In this document: positions 32,130 to 43,356 of the stretch, piece by piece | How the letters are laid out: every line of letters begins with the position of its first letter | How positions within the stretch are numbered: the first letter of the stretch is position 1 | Assembly (NCBI GenBank): GCA_934045075.1 | Contig: OW203724.1 | Span: 10,341,473 to 10,405,472 of the forward strand | Length of the DNA stretch: 64,000 bases | Direction: 5' to 3' | Origin: Yponomeuta sedellus | Taxonomy: Eukaryota > Arthropoda > Insecta > Lepidoptera > Yponomeutidae | The notes under the pieces: generated by a model | Seen by the model: only the letters and a program-made list of their open reading frames with translations | Databases searched by the model: none | What the model was told of the DNA's origin: nothing | Made by a program: the position numbers and the translations under genes

Positions 32130-33570
32130 TGTATTTCATTGTATTTTTAATTAAATTTGTAAGAACATGAACACGGAAACCAATCCGAAAATGAGAAAGT
32201 GAAACCACCTTTATTTACTGGTTAATAAAGTTAAATTTTCATCGAAGAAAGTGGACATTCTCTAGAAGTTTCTGTCAAAATTTGAATTCTACTCAATTAC
32301 GGATGGGGGCACACATGATAAAAATCTATCGATAATTTATTGTCTATGACGTAGTAGTCATACATACTTAACAGTACTTAGGTATTGATACTCCAATTCG
32401 TCTAAGTAGGTAATAGTACATTACACAACTAGGGTGGTAATACAAAGAAAGGCCGAGATCCAGAAGTTTGCGGCCCGAGCTGCAAGCGAGGGACGTAAAT
32501 ATGCGATCGAGAGCTTTCTTTATTACCTTCCGTGTTGTGTACATATTTTAATGTCCACAATTGGCCAGAAAGCGGCTTGTTCCGTACGCGCAGCGTGCGG
32601 AAAAAGCCACTGTATTGTCAGGTGTGGCATAAAATAATTATTGTTATTTTATACCTACTTCCTAAGTGCCTTTTCAAATGCTTCCGGTCGCCGTCCGGCC
32701 GGGCCGGGTAGTAATGTATGAGCTCTTGTCGCCGGCTGGTTGTTGTGCATGTGAAAACTGTCATTGGATCACAGCTAGATCGCGATATAGTTTTTCTTCA
32801 CCAGTTTATCAGTGACTGAAATATCTAAGAAACTATCAAAGCAATTTTAATCAAATACAAAAGAAAACCGTGGCAATGATACAACAACCCTCTCGGAATC
32901 AAAACAATTTGGAAGTGAGTTTTCGTTTAGTTTTCCTAAGAAACCGAATACGTAAGTAAAATGCATGGCAGCTATAGGAAGGCAAAATTGGTTCAAAACG
33001 ACGATGAGCACAATATATTCAGAGCATTTTCATGAACACGTCATAATAACTAAAAAAAGGCTTCACTTCCAGGTTAAACTCTTGCGTATAATTGAAATAT
33101 ATTCGTACCATCATCAATAAAATTAGTATAACGTATGAAACATGGCGTACAGATAGACAAAGATCTGAATTGAGTCGTAGAATACATGATATTTCCCGTG
33201 TTATATTTTGTAACGCCCGCGAAGCAGCGGGCTAAAGGTAGTTTTAAATAAGAGAACATTTTAAAATATGAAATCTACCACATTGTTTTCTTTGTGCATC
33301 TATTTACCCTATTAGTGTTGTATCTTTATTGCACAAAAAGATAATGTGAAAAAGATGCATTTTCTACCAGTCAACCCGCAGGCAAAAAAGAAATAGCTAA
33401 CAATTCTTCTAAGTACCAGTATTCGTATTCGGCCATTAATGTGTTAAACTGTTTGTACGGGTATAATTTGTCGATAGGTTCTCCCTATAACTATTACCAT
33501 TACCTATTGAGGTTTAAAATAATCACTTTTTGCAAAACCATCTAGTTAGTAAAATAGGATATTTTTTTTC
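32130..33570. other. Intergenic, nothing recognised
   Basis: 32,680-32,720 is GC-rich (CGGTCGCCGTCCGGCCGGGC) without ORF support. 33,350-33,390 shares 'CATTTTCTACCAGTCAACC' with 48,100-48,120. Confidence 0.3.
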
Positions 33571-33575
33571 TACTG

Positions 33576-33653
33576 CTTAATCCTCCCACTTTCTGTATTA
33601 ACACCAGTTCAATACGTCAATTGGTGTTAAGAATAGAAAGTCGCAGGATTAAG
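33576..33653. repeat. Imperfect hairpin, ~34-bp stem
   Basis: CTTAATCCT/AGGATTAAG, ACTTTCT/AGAAAGT and TTAACACCA/TGGTGTTAA pair in order with several mismatches. Likely palindromic MITE. Confidence 0.55.
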
Positions 33654-33657
33654 CGCT

Positions 33658-34070
33658 CGTGGCCTAGTGAAATGCCCGTGGCCTAGTGAAGCACTCGTGG
33701 CCCAGTCGAACCGAGTGATTGGAATCAATCACTTAAGTTAAGGAACAACAGGTGGGGTCAGGCGCAGGATGGTTGACCGTCCCGTGAATACCGCTAGTGG
33801 CATTTTTCCCAGCGCTTCCGTGCTCCACAAAGCACGTTAAGCCATTAGTGCCATGTAATGGCAGTCGTTAAGCCATGTTAGAGGCCTTATGGGCGGCTTG
33901 ATAACTGCTGACAGTAAGAGCCGCCACTTTTTGACAAACCTCTACCAACCCGGACTGGTCATACTCCCATACGGCCATACTCCCGTGGTAGAGTATGGCC
34001 TAATTCCTGCGAAGCAGGAAGAGACTCGTGCCCCAGCAGTGGGGTCATACAAGGGTTGATAACAGTTACG
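33658..34070 (-). repeat. Repeat X, near full length, inverted
   Basis: Both blocks of repeat X on the minus strand, with two 'GTGGCCTAGTGAA' direct repeats at the left edge. Confidence 0.65.
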
Positions 34071-34238
34071 TTTATTTATTTAATAATACTCGATATCTTC
34101 TAGGGGTATACGAGTATCTTTTTTATCACGTCAACAGAAACAAATCATGTAACGTAATGTAATGTACTGTACAGCAATGTCATGTAATGTAACGTCAGGT
34201 AATGTTTATCTTTTGTAAATCCTTGATTTTTTTTGCAG

Positions 34239-34450
34239 AGTCGGTGTGCTCCTTGGAGCTTTTAGAGCTGCGCGTGCCAAGCCACGTCCCGCTGGGCGCG
34301 CGCGTGCAATTGGCGTGCCGCTGGCGGCTGGCGCCGCGAGACATACTGTATTCGGTCAAGTGGTACAAGAACGGCAACGAGTTTTTCCGGCATGTGCCAC
34401 GTGACCTCGAGCCACGCCGACAATTCCTACTGCCTGGAGTCAAGGTTGAG
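34239..34450 (+). CDS. Beat-family Ig protein, exon with first Ig domain (N-terminal half)
   Basis: Part of a gene for a Beaten-path type cell-surface or secreted protein. In flies, Beat proteins bind Sidestep-family receptors in motor-axon guidance and synaptic matching. This exon encodes SLELLELRVPSHVPLG, the first Ig cysteine in QLACRW, and the Beat signature LYSVKWYKNGNEFFRHVPRD, ending LLPGVKVE. The acceptor is TTTTTTTGCAG at 34,238 and the donor is GTACGT at 34,451. It starts two bases into a codon and ends in phase 0. The signal-peptide exon is upstream and unseen. Four exons join in one frame of 267 complete codons. Paralog not assigned. Confidence 0.88.
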
Positions 34451-34594
34451 GTACGTACTTAGACTTTAGTCTAATACACACACATTATGTGCAATTTAAA
34501 GTAATTATTACGACGGCATTTAGCTGATATTTGCCTCTTTTTGTAGTATACTCGAACATCGTACTGCTATTGCTTAGCATCATCATCGTTATAA

Positions 34595-34645
34595 TCAGCC
34601 GGTGTCAGTCCACTGCTGGACATAGGCCTATGTTCAGCTTAACAG
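34595..34645 (+). repeat. CACTGCTGGACATAG repeat fragment
   Basis: 'AGCCGGTGTCAGTCCACTGC' and 'TGGACATAGGCC' within the first beat intron, related to 805-900. Confidence 0.45.
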
Positions 34646-34794
34646 TACAATGTGCGCAAATTAAATATTCGTTGCCGCGAAGAAGATCGAATAAAGTAAA
34701 GTTTCACGTGTTATACTATTGGATTGCGATTGCTTACTAGAGTAAGAATAGTGTCAATGAAACTATTATTACCTACCGTACTAATATTCACCAG

Positions 34795-34915
34795 ATTGTC
34801 TGATGACCTGGTAACGGTGGCGGGGAGTCTCTGGATGCGGACGGCACAGGACCGTGAAGTTTGGAAAATGATGAGGGAGGAATTTGTACTGCAGTGGGCG
34901 TCAATTGGCTGATGA
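34795..34915 (+). pseudogene. RTE-like ORF C-terminal fragment in beat intron
   Basis: Reads SDDLVTVAGSLWMRTAQDRE, VWKMMREEFVLQWASIG and stop, the canonical end of RTE-type proteins, followed by GATGATGATT, a short tail. Intact over 38 codons but lacks all catalytic parts. Confidence 0.65.
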
Positions 34916-34999
34916 TGATTATGACACCATTGTTACTCGTAGCATCCTTTAAATACACAATGTGGATACCTGGTATCTAAAACACGAATCCCTCTTCGT

Positions 35000-36065
35000 G
35001 ATTGCGGCTATGAAAGATTTATGTACGGACGGGATGCAAATTGTTAATACACTAGGAAATAGGAGAGAAAAGCCAATTAGTTTAATAACGCCAGTAGCTC
35101 TGCAGTAGCTCGTATGTTTTAGCAAACTAAAGGTTTCCCAAGCGCTCGCACGAACTGAATGTCATCGGCGAGAAAATTACTTCGTGGGTTTAGTAGCAAA
35201 TAATAGCAATTCAGATGTTTTGACTTTGTCTGTTGATTTCTTTATAACGGTAAAATTCTCAAGCCATTTCATAATAAAATATGGTGCTTAAACAAGGAAA
35301 GTAAAAGATCTGAGTTTCCTATAAAGATTACCTAGTCAAGTTTCACAAATTCACCTCTAACCGGTTTCTACATGTTTTGCCTTGTCACTTCTACTAAACT
35401 TATCACAATCGTCTAGTTAGCAAACATATGAATGGATATAATAATTTCTAATAGATATGCTGCCTTAATAGTGCCAAAGAACAAAAAAAAAAGTATTAGT
35501 AGCGATGAGCAGTTTGTGAAGAAACCGATGTCGCTTACTTATGCAATGAAACAACACATTGCGCGAATGATCTCAATTAGAGTAGTAGGTTATCAATCAA
35601 AACGGATAATTAAAAAAAAGACGTCGAAAAAATGTGACGTCGCCACATCTTTTTGTTCTGTGCCCAACGTGCATATTCGTATTGGACATATATATATATT
35701 ATTGCATAGATAGATATTAAATTGGAATGACCCACTTTACATAGGTATTAATTGAAACTTCATTATTTCCTGTACAATACTTAGTTCATACATATTATTA
35801 TTTCTCTATCAAGAAATATTTATAATTTATACGCACTATCACTTTATACGTAGCATACTTAGTTTATTTTAGCGTAAAACATGAAAAATGTTTTAAGTAT
35901 TTTCTATACATACTGTACAAATAATAAAAATACTGCACATTGTACATTTTTTTTTGGCATTGACTTTGTACGGGTCGAAACTGAGATTATTGTATATTGA
36001 ATTCTGTGCTATGTGATTGAACAAAATTTTAAATCACCCGGCTAAAGGCTTGTGGCTAGTTAAGT
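35000..36065. other. Intronic, nothing recognised
   Basis: Within the beat intron. A 93-codon basic frame at 35,432-35,713 has no recognisable domain. Confidence 0.3.
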
Positions 36066-36070
36066 GGTTA

Positions 36071-36177
36071 GTACAGTTGACAGCACATCAACCTTTATAT
36101 TTTAGTTGCAACGTCACTCACAACGTAACCGAATAGAGTGCACACGCGTTTAAAGATTGATGTGCTGTCGACTGTAC
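36071..36177. mobile_element. 107-bp MITE with ~28-bp TIRs
   Basis: GTACAGTTGACAGCACATCA at the left is matched by TGATGTGCTGTCGACTGTAC at the right. A half copy lies at 51,525-51,590. No ORF. Confidence 0.75.
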
Positions 36178-36339
36178 TAGGCGGCGCGTCTGCTTTCGTA
36201 GGGTGACCAAGATACAGATAGTACTCGCCTCTTCCGTTTGTCCGTGACCTAGGCAAATTAAACGTTGACGTAATTTACTTCTGCAAGTTCTCTGACCCTA
36301 CAGGATGTGCAGCCCTTTTGCCCTTGCGTAACAAAGTGT

Positions 36340-36420
36340 TCTCTTCGTTTACACAGCGGGCGGCAGCGGCCCGCCCGCGCCTCCGGCTTTTTATATACCC
36401 TCTAGGGAGTTAACCAAAAC
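36340..36420 (+). promoter_or_regulatory. GC-rich tract with TATA-like element (weak)
   Basis: A GC block (GGGCGG...CCGCCCGCGCC) precedes TTTTTATATACC at about 36,390. It could be a promoter or TE edge inside the beat intron. No downstream ORF supports it. Confidence 0.2.
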
Positions 36421-36500
36421 CACTGAATAGAAATAGTGCTGTGCTGAGTTTGTTTTTAAACTATTTGAAGCTATTGACCATTCAAAAGTTTAACTTTAAA

Positions 36501-36561
36501 CTTAAGCAATTCGACATTTTTTCTTCCTACATAGGAAGAAAAAATCGTCGAATTGCTTAAG
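36501..36561. repeat. Near-perfect 29-bp hairpin
   Basis: CTTAAGCAATTCGAC and TTTTTTCTTCCTA pair with TAGGAAGAAAAAA and GTCGAATTGCTTAAG; one bulged base, almost no loop. Palindromic MITE or small-RNA source. Confidence 0.6.
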
Positions 36562-37304
36562 AATGGCTGTTTTCGCGCCGTAATCCGTTTCATTTATACA
36601 AATGATAGAAGAGTCTGTTTTTTTATGTGATAAAAATACCTTTTTAACAACAAATTTGACCCTTATCACATAAGTGGAGTAAATCAACTGTTGCGTTGAC
36701 GTCATCTTTAATTATCTGCACACTAAATGGCGGATCTTTATTCAGCCTTTTAATCAAAAGCCTAGTTTCGATCACCTACGTAGTCAAACGTTTTACAGAA
36801 TGCTTTATTAAAAAATACATTAAATAAAAAAAGAACGAACAACAAAATAACGTTGCCGACCAACTCTTAACCGAAATAGGTAATTTAAATATGAATCTAC
36901 ATAATTTTTTATTAGATGGATGGTTATTTGTATTTTCATTCGCTAAAATAGATTATGTTACCGTTAATTACATCTTTACTCAAAACTACCTACATCGATT
37001 TATTTTTGCTTTTATTTTATACAAGTACTGAAATATTTATTTTTGTTCTCTCAAAAAAATAAGGCTTTGAATATTTTGTATCATAGAAAGCATGCAGCGC
37101 TAGTAAAAATAATTCGCCTGATTTTTCGTCTCCGTTTCGGTATCCGCAAAACCACTATAGGTACTCATAAAAATATCCAATGTCCATTCTAAAGTTTATT
37201 TTAAATAGTGGCGAAATTGATGCTTAAATCGGATAAGTAGATAGACGGTGATTTTCTACTATTTCCAAACTTCCAAAGAACTTTGTGTTTTATTATTGTT
37301 TGTC

Positions 37305-37860
37305 TCGGGTGTTGGATGTTATCTACGTATTTATTGTTTTAAATCTATCGTTGAGTTAGCAGCTGTAACACAATTCAATTTAGTTGTACTTAATACTTAA
37401 CGAGATCTGTGTAATATGTCCATGAATATTTATTTATTTATTATTTTATATTTATTTATTGTAGATAGTTTCCTTTCTTGTTTAAATATAGAGTGATGAC
37501 CTGTATATCATGCTATGTGTGAATGGCAAAGATGTTTTTTCTTGGTCAATGGTCACTTCTACGCGCCAAGTTTTCATGTTTCAATCAATGGCCTCTGCAT
37601 GTTCGTAATGATATGATTTATGCAGCGTCTCGTAGCATATTCACTCACACTAGATGGGTGAAGGCACCACTCGGATTCTGCAGTGCCTGGGTGTAGACTT
37701 GCCCAGCACCTATACCATCCTGACAGCTTAGTGGGCCTAGCCCACAGAAAAGACTAGTCAATACGTGCCGAGCCAACCAAGTCACAGGTTTCATCACGAT
37801 GTTTTCCTTCACCATTAGTGTGTAGTATTGAGACTACAAATTCGAAAATGTACCTACGTA
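37305..37860. repeat. Long dispersed duplicate, copy 2
   Basis: Matches 30,465-31,055 over most of its length, including the (ATTT)n-type tract. The left arm of the hairpin found in copy 1 is deleted here. Confidence 0.7.
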
Positions 37861-37980
37861 ACTTTGAAATTAAACAAAGTCATTGGTACATGCCTGCACT
37901 GGGGATCAAACTGGGGTCTCTCGCTTGCGAGTCCTTTATTCTACCCACTGAGCTACCACAGCTACAAGCTGAAAGAACTA
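37850..37980 (-). repeat. tRNA-derived SINE head
   Basis: On the minus strand GTGGTAGCTCAGTGGGTAGA (A box) and CAGTTTGATCCCCAGTGC (B box) precede CATGTACCAATGACTTTGTT, a junction shared with the SINE at 22,445. Confidence 0.6.
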
Positions 37981-38087
37981 CCCTATTGTTCAAGTCACCA
38001 AACAGACGCTTTTAGTGCTACAATTTTTCATAACTGGGTCTAGTTTCAAGACAAAAAGTCACGGGGATAAAAAAATAACTTTTACAC

Positions 38088-38285
38088 AACACAATCATTT
38101 GTCCCGGTCCCAAACTTGGATTCCTTGTTTTGCGGTAACAAGGCAAGAACATCACAATCGTGAAAATAAACCCTGAATGAGGCCATATCTACATAGTATA
38201 TGTACGGCAGCGTCCAGTAGGAACCGAAGCTACCACTTGCGGCGTGATAATCAGACGTGATACTGCTAGACCAACGAGGCAGTCA
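38088..38285 (-). repeat. tRNA-derived SINE
   Basis: On the minus strand 'GCCTCGTTGGTCTAGCAGTA' and 'GTGGTAGCTTCGGTTCCTAC' form a tRNA-like head; the body ends with the AGTTTGGGACCGGGACAAAT block shared with 29,225. It ends about 50 bp before beat exon 2. Confidence 0.5.
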
Positions 38286-38333
38286 GATAGATTATTGAAG
38301 ATAGTCTAACTACAGGGTGTTGTTTGAATCCAG

Positions 38334-38469
38334 AAATCGAGCTACAATGCGGCCAACCTGACGCTGGCGCCAGCAATACTGGAGACGAGTGGCCGCTACC
38401 GCTGCGAGGTGTCGGGGGAGCGACCCCTGTTCCTTACAGTCTCCGAACACTCCGACATGCTCGTCGTTG
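38334..38469 (+). CDS. Beat-family Ig protein, exon with end of first Ig domain
   Basis: Acceptor TTGAATCCAG and donor GTGAGT bound the exon. It enters in phase 0 and leaves after one base. It encodes NAANLTLAPAILETSGRYRC then EVSGERPLFLTVSEHSDMLV: the YRC cysteine that closes Ig domain 1, preceded by the Ser-Gly-x-Tyr pattern, and the typical Beat EVSxExPxFxTVS strand. No stop or frameshift. The preceding intron of 3.9 kb carries RTE-like and SINE fragments and a MITE. Confidence 0.88.
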
Positions 38470-38520
38470 GTGAGTCACATAACATAATATTCAATCACCG
38501 CAGACAGTAGTGAGAAATAG

Positions 38521-38640
38521 TAGATTGTTAAACGAGGGTGGAAAGAACCAATTCCCGAGGTATTTGGACGCCCGAGCGCAGCGAGGGCGGCTATAGTCCG
38601 AGTGGGAATTGATTCTTTTAACCATGTTAAACACTCTACT
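38521..38640. repeat. Imperfect palindromic MITE
   Basis: GATTGTTAAAC...AGAACCAATTCCC is mirrored by GGGAATTGATTCT...GTTAAACACTC around 'GAGCGCAGCGAGGGCGG'. Confidence 0.5.
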
Positions 38641-38649
38641 TTTCATTTC

Positions 38650-39535
38650 GAATATGAGAAAAATAAAACTGATTTTTAATACATATTCAAATCTAGCATA
38701 AAAGATTATTATCACCAATTTTTATTTGTTACATTTTTTTTTTATTCCGTCACAGATACATATAACAGATTAGTATCCCGCCAATTCATGTCGACTTTTT
38801 AAATTTTAAATATGGAACTCACCGCGTAATTGTTGCAAGTTATTCCGCTCAAAGTAGTTAGCGCTAAGTTCACACTGGCTGTTTAGAAACTCACATGGCC
38901 GCAGTATCTTTTTTAGTAAGTTTTTTTTACATAAAACTCTTCACAGCTGACAGTAGTTCTAATTTTAAAGTTCATTCCGGCCCTTAGATGGGAAGTAATT
39001 TTAATGAGTTTCCCTCTCTAGGGAGGAAAGCAGCATTTTCCACCCAATAATCAGATCAAAACAACACTACTTTCCGAGTATAAGAAAAGAAAAATACATT
39101 CATAATGTACTGCAAGCCGTGTGCAAAATACGCAGCCCACTTGCAGTGCTGTTCGACTCGACGTGCTGTTCGACTAACAACACGCCGACCACATGCAAAC
39201 AGCATACTTATAATTATTATAATACAGTGTATCAACTTCTTTGGAACTGCATTTTCCACTCCCATTGTTCGTTTCTCGGCGATCGATATCAACCCTTTTA
39301 TGTAAGATACAGGATCCCCTAGTTTAGGAGTCAGGGGCTTAACTAGTTGCCTACAGAACTGTAATTAACTTGGTCAATAAATTAATTACTAACATTGCAC
39401 TGATTGCTGTAACACAGGTTTTTAACCTAGCACAGCGTCAGAAGCTAATCGTTAATTTTGTATATAGCATTAGGTAAAACCATTTTGTAAAAGCTGTGTA
39501 CTAATGTTTTTGCCCAATAAAATATTCTATTCTAT
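38650..39535. other. Intronic, nothing recognised
   Basis: Second beat intron. Opposing short frames at 39,056-39,322 have no domain. Confidence 0.3.
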
Positions 39536-39539
39536 ATTT

Positions 39540-39675
39540 ATCACTGCTGGGGCGCGGGCGGGTCTCTTCTTCCATCTCAGAAAGATTAGGCCATACTCCA
39601 TTACGGGGGCTGAGTCCGGGTTGGTAGAGGATTGGAAGACAGTGGCAGGTCTTACTGTCAGAAGTTATCAAGTTG
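39540..39675 (+). repeat. Repeat X fragment
   Basis: 'GGCGCGGGCGGGTCTCTTC', 'GTCCGGGTTGGTAGAGGAT' and 'CTTACTGTCAGAAGTTATCA' match repeat X. It abuts the transposase remnant. Confidence 0.6.
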
Positions 39676-40243
39676 CCTATTGCCGACACAATAATCGCAT
39701 TTGGTCCAGGGAGAATCCCTGTATCAGCCAGACTAATAATCAAGTGCGTTTTTCGTTCAACTGTTGGTGTGGGATTGCGAAAAACCGGGTCCTCTTAGTA
39801 CATTTTTACGAAGGGCATTTGAATACGGAAAGGTATTTAGAAATACTTGAGATTTTAAGAAATGAGATAATTAATCTTCCGGTTGCAGAACGACAAAACC
39901 TTATTTTTCAGTAAGATGGGGCTCCGGCTCATAATAGTCACAGACCAAGGGACTATCTCAATGAACACTTTTGTCGCTGGATCGGGACAAATGGACAAAT
40001 AAAATGGCCGCCAAGATCCCCAGATCTAACCCCGTTAGATTTTTTTTTACGGGGTTATGTTAAAGTTTACTTTACAAGAACCAGTATGAAAGTGTCCACG
40101 AGCTACAAACAGAACTTAGACGTATTATTATGAATATCCACCACAACAAGATCAAAAGATCGACAGGGAGTGAAATAATCAAAAGAGTGCGATTTTGTAT
40201 TCAACAGGAGGGGACTCATTTTGAGCATTTGATAAATTGATTA
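39676..40243 (+). pseudogene. Tc1/mariner-superfamily transposase remnant
   Basis: Reads NNRIWSRENPCISQTNNQVR, NCWCGIAKNRVLL, VAERQNLIFQ, then a TAA stop directly before DGAPAHNSHRPRDYLNEHFC and WPPRSPDLTPLDFFLRGYVK. The DGAPAH and WPPRSPDLTPLDFFL boxes are the second and third catalytic-aspartate regions of this transposase group. Further stops follow in the C-terminal part. N-terminal DNA-binding region and TIRs are not seen. It lies in the second beat intron in gene orientation. Confidence 0.75.
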
Positions 40244-41268
40244 ATTTTGTATTAAAAATGTTAAAATTTATGGTCTTCCTTATATTTCTGATTGTATGTT
40301 ATTTAGCAAAAAATAATCCTTATGATGAAGCCTTCCGATCGGTGTGATAAAGCTACAGGGTAATTTTTTTCTCGTGTAGCTGGTTCGATTTCCGGTTCAA
40401 CCGTGTAATTATTTAAAAATCTATGAATGCAGTTTAGATTGTTTTTGAAATTAAAATATTGTCTTCCTTCAGTAAAATGTTCCACCTACAATATTAAAGG
40501 TACTTTCCCTCCACGTAGCATGGCCGTGGGACGCCCTGTATACTCTAAGTTTAAATACTGAAAAGTTTTTTTAATGTAAAATGTTGGCGCCAAGGCGCAA
40601 ACATCGATTGCGCATGCGTGTTGCGTCGCCGCGGACTCGTTCATTGAAACCTTTTTTTATAAAGTAGAGGTTCATCCTTCTAGGTCCAGCTGGAGGTTGT
40701 GTAGGTGTATCGTTATGATTAAAAAGATATATTATGATACATGCAGGTGTCCCTACAAGACCTGTATCGTAATAAAACTTTTAATTGTAATGTTTGTCAT
40801 AAGTTTTGTTTTCAGTTTTATAATCTTTGTTCCCCCATACAAAAACACAATTTCAAATGTAAGCACCTAATATTATTAGCGTAGCTGTTATTCTTTTCTA
40901 TCTCATAGTCTACTAAGCAATATTATAGTCTACAATGTCAATCCAATTGCATCCCACGCAAATTAAGCAGGCATCTCTCGCAAAGAAGATCGAAACGCGA
41001 ATAGTTAAGTAGCACGGGTGCCACCATTGGAATGAGATAGGTTAACAAACTAAAACTACAAAGTGTCAATAAAACAATTATTGCTTGTGTCAAGCTTAGA
41101 TTGAAGTGGAATTGCTTTAATATCACAGAAGACGTAGAAACTTAAGAAAAAATTAAAACACGAAAAATCATATTAGTATTAGCTTTTTTTTACTTAATCC
41201 TAAAATGGGCGTAGATGCATAAAACATTTTACGACGTAACTCGAATATTAATAAACGCTTCATACCGT

Positions 41269-41471
41269 ACAGTTTGTTAGCTTTTAGAACATACCTCGGG
41301 CTCTAGAGTAGGCTTCGGTTTTCCCCGAAAGCACACGAGTGTAGTACTACTTTCTGCTCTGTATAAAACTTTTCTTATTAAGTTTATTTAATTAAGTGTG
41401 TTATTAGTTTCTATTAAACGAATATATCCGATAGTAGCCGAGGTGTATATTCTAAAAGCTAACAGAGCTGT
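41269..41471. mobile_element. MITE, copy A (ACAGTTTGTTAGCTTTTAG)
   Basis: Ends: ACAGTTTGTTAGCTTTTAGA...ACCTCGG and CCGAGGTGTATATTC...AAAGCTAACAGAGCTGT. Contains GTAGTACTACTTTCTGCTCT, the inverse of a tract in copy B (44,012-44,232). Confidence 0.7.
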
Positions 41472-41705
41472 TACGTGCAAGTTGCGACGTCATAGTTTGA
41501 GTACGATTTGTATGGCGTGTTTTCGTACCACGTGACTAGAATGGCGTTTAGACAGGTCACATTATTAAAAGCATTCGTAGAGAAAAAAATTAAACATGAT
41601 TATTTATCCTTTAACAGTGTTTCGACAAGTTCTCCAGTATGCATTAATATCTCGTCTCCAGAACTCTGACTCTAACGGCTGCTTACCAGCGTCCATTGTC
41701 CACAG

Positions 41706-41965
41706 TGCTCCCTGACAAAGAGCCAACCATAGTCGGTTCTCGCATCCGGTACCGGATCGGCGACCGCGTCCAGGTGAACTGCACTTCAGGGCGGTCACGG
41801 CCAGCCACACGGCTCTTCTGGTACGTGAACGGCGAGCCTGCGCCGCCCTCGGCCGTGCTGCCGCTGCAGGAGTTCAAGCACCTTGACGGCCTCGAGTCTA
41901 CCAGACTCGGCCTCGACTTCAAGGCCAAGCCCAAGCACTTCCGGAATGGAAACATGAAATTAAAG
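41706..41965 (+). CDS. Beat-family Ig protein, exon with second Ig domain
   Basis: Acceptor TGTCCACAG, donor GTAAGA. The split codon joins to Val, giving VVVLPDKEPTIVGSRIRYRI, then GDRVQVNCTSGRSRPATRLF with the first cysteine of the second Ig-like domain, and WYVNGEPAPP. It ends FRNGNMKLK. The VLPDxxPxIxGxxxRYRxGDxVxxNCTS stretch is the most diagnostic Beat signature here. High GC and clean frame contrast with the surrounding repeats. Confidence 0.9.
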
Positions 41966-42093
41966 GTAAGATGACTTCGCCTCTTCTTGACACTCAAAAT
42001 ATAAAAATAGAACATTATTTTTGTAAGACATTTTTTTTGTACATAACGTGTAATTTCATACTGTGTAAGGACCTAATATGCTTAATGATATTG

Positions 42094-42167
42094 TTCCTAT
42101 TGATCGACCGACATGATCTTCAAATTATTGCATTAATTTGAAGCTCATGACGGTCGATCGATAGGAA
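42094..42167. ncRNA. miRNA-precursor-like hairpin (or palindromic MITE) in beat intron 3
   Basis: 74 nt fold into a ~34-bp stem: TTCCTAT/ATAGGAA, GATCGACCG/CGGTCGATC, CATGA/TCATG and CTTCAAATTA/TAATTTGAAG, with one G-U pair, two single mismatches and a loop of about 5 nt. Length, loop and spaced mismatches fit a pre-miRNA, but many MITEs look the same. No expression evidence. Confidence 0.4.
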
Positions 42168-42196
42168 TTAGGTAGTAACTGTTATCTAATGCCTGC

Positions 42197-42241
42197 GATA
42201 ATAGAATAGAATAGAATAGAATAGAATAGAATAGAATAGAG
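42197..42241 (-). repeat. (ATTCT)n tail
   Basis: About eight AGAAT units on the plus strand. They probably form the 3' simple-repeat tail of the minus-strand LINE extending to 43,166. Confidence 0.7.
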
Positions 42242-42244
42242 TTT

Positions 42245-43166
42245 ATTTAATAATTTGCATGCACCATTACATAAAGGTAGATGAGGTACATACAAAGTTG
42301 CTCGATTTAAAATCAAACATTACGGTGATCCCCACACTAGGCCTAGCCTGTATCGTGGGGATCAGCAGAGTGATTTCCAAATAACTTATTATAACCGTTG
42401 ACCAGTTGACCAGCATATACCTATGATAAATCTGAATGTTTAGCCATAGATTACAAAAATTACAAATTTGGTTCATGACATATTAATGACAAAAATTTAA
42501 ATAAATTAATGGGCGCATCTATCCCATCAACAAAGCTTTTAAATAGGTACCTAGGTGTTTTGGGAAACAACTTCAATACATGAAATTAAAATAAAATGCA
42601 GTGTACATAACTAAAGGAATAAGAACTAAATTATACTTAAACAGCATGCATATGTAACAATTGTGTGTGTGTGTGTGTGTGTGTGTGTTTATGTGTGTGT
42701 GTGGGGGGGGGGGTCATACTTTACTTCGCAGTAATTCCTCTGAGGTGCTGTAATTCAACTCCAATAAGAATTTCGTCACCCTCTGTTTAACCTCTCGAAA
42801 TGGGGAATTCACTAAATCACAGATCCTTGCGACTCGATTGTAAATAAAGGGTGTCAAAAAGTGAGAAAAGCGCTGTGCAAAAGCACTTCTCGTCTTAGGT
42901 AAAGGGATAGCGAAAACCCTTTTAGTGATAAGATGGGTATATTCAGGAGAGTTCATTATTCGTCTGTGGGTACTAAGTACTGATCTTAATATATAAAGCT
43001 GGCGCACTCGCAGCAGCGTGCAATCCTTATAAAGAGCATCGGTAGGGTATCTGCGGGGTTTCTTCAGCATCACTTTTAGGACCGATCTCTGTGCTCGCTC
43101 AATTTTGATCATAAGAGTCTTTGCGGAGCCACCCCAAACCATAATAAGGCTCAAAAAGGCATACAA
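42245..43166 (-). pseudogene. CR1/Jockey-type LINE 3' fragment in beat intron 3
   Basis: The 150-codon minus-strand frame (42,714-43,166) begins SLIMVWGGSAKT, then IERAQRSVLKVMLKKPRRYP, LLRVRQLYILRSVL and ICDLVNSPFREVKQRVTKFL, the region C-terminal to the RT domain. A GT/poly-G microsatellite (42,662-42,713) and a 3'-UTR-like tract with 'CCACACTAGGCCTAGCCTGT' lie between it and the ATTCT tail. 5'-truncated at 43,166, opposite to the host gene. Confidence 0.7.
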
Positions 43167-43356
43167 TTTTTCTTCTCGTGCCTAACCCGTCCATCCAAAT
43201 GTATACCATTGATTAGGTACAATAGGCGTTTAAATAACTCGGGTATCACTTATTAAAATAACGAATTTTCCGCACTAACAATACCTCATGTTTCCACGAG
43301 TTTTGGCCAGTAATTAGATTATTTCTTTATCTAATTGTTCTTTATCTCGCCCCCAG

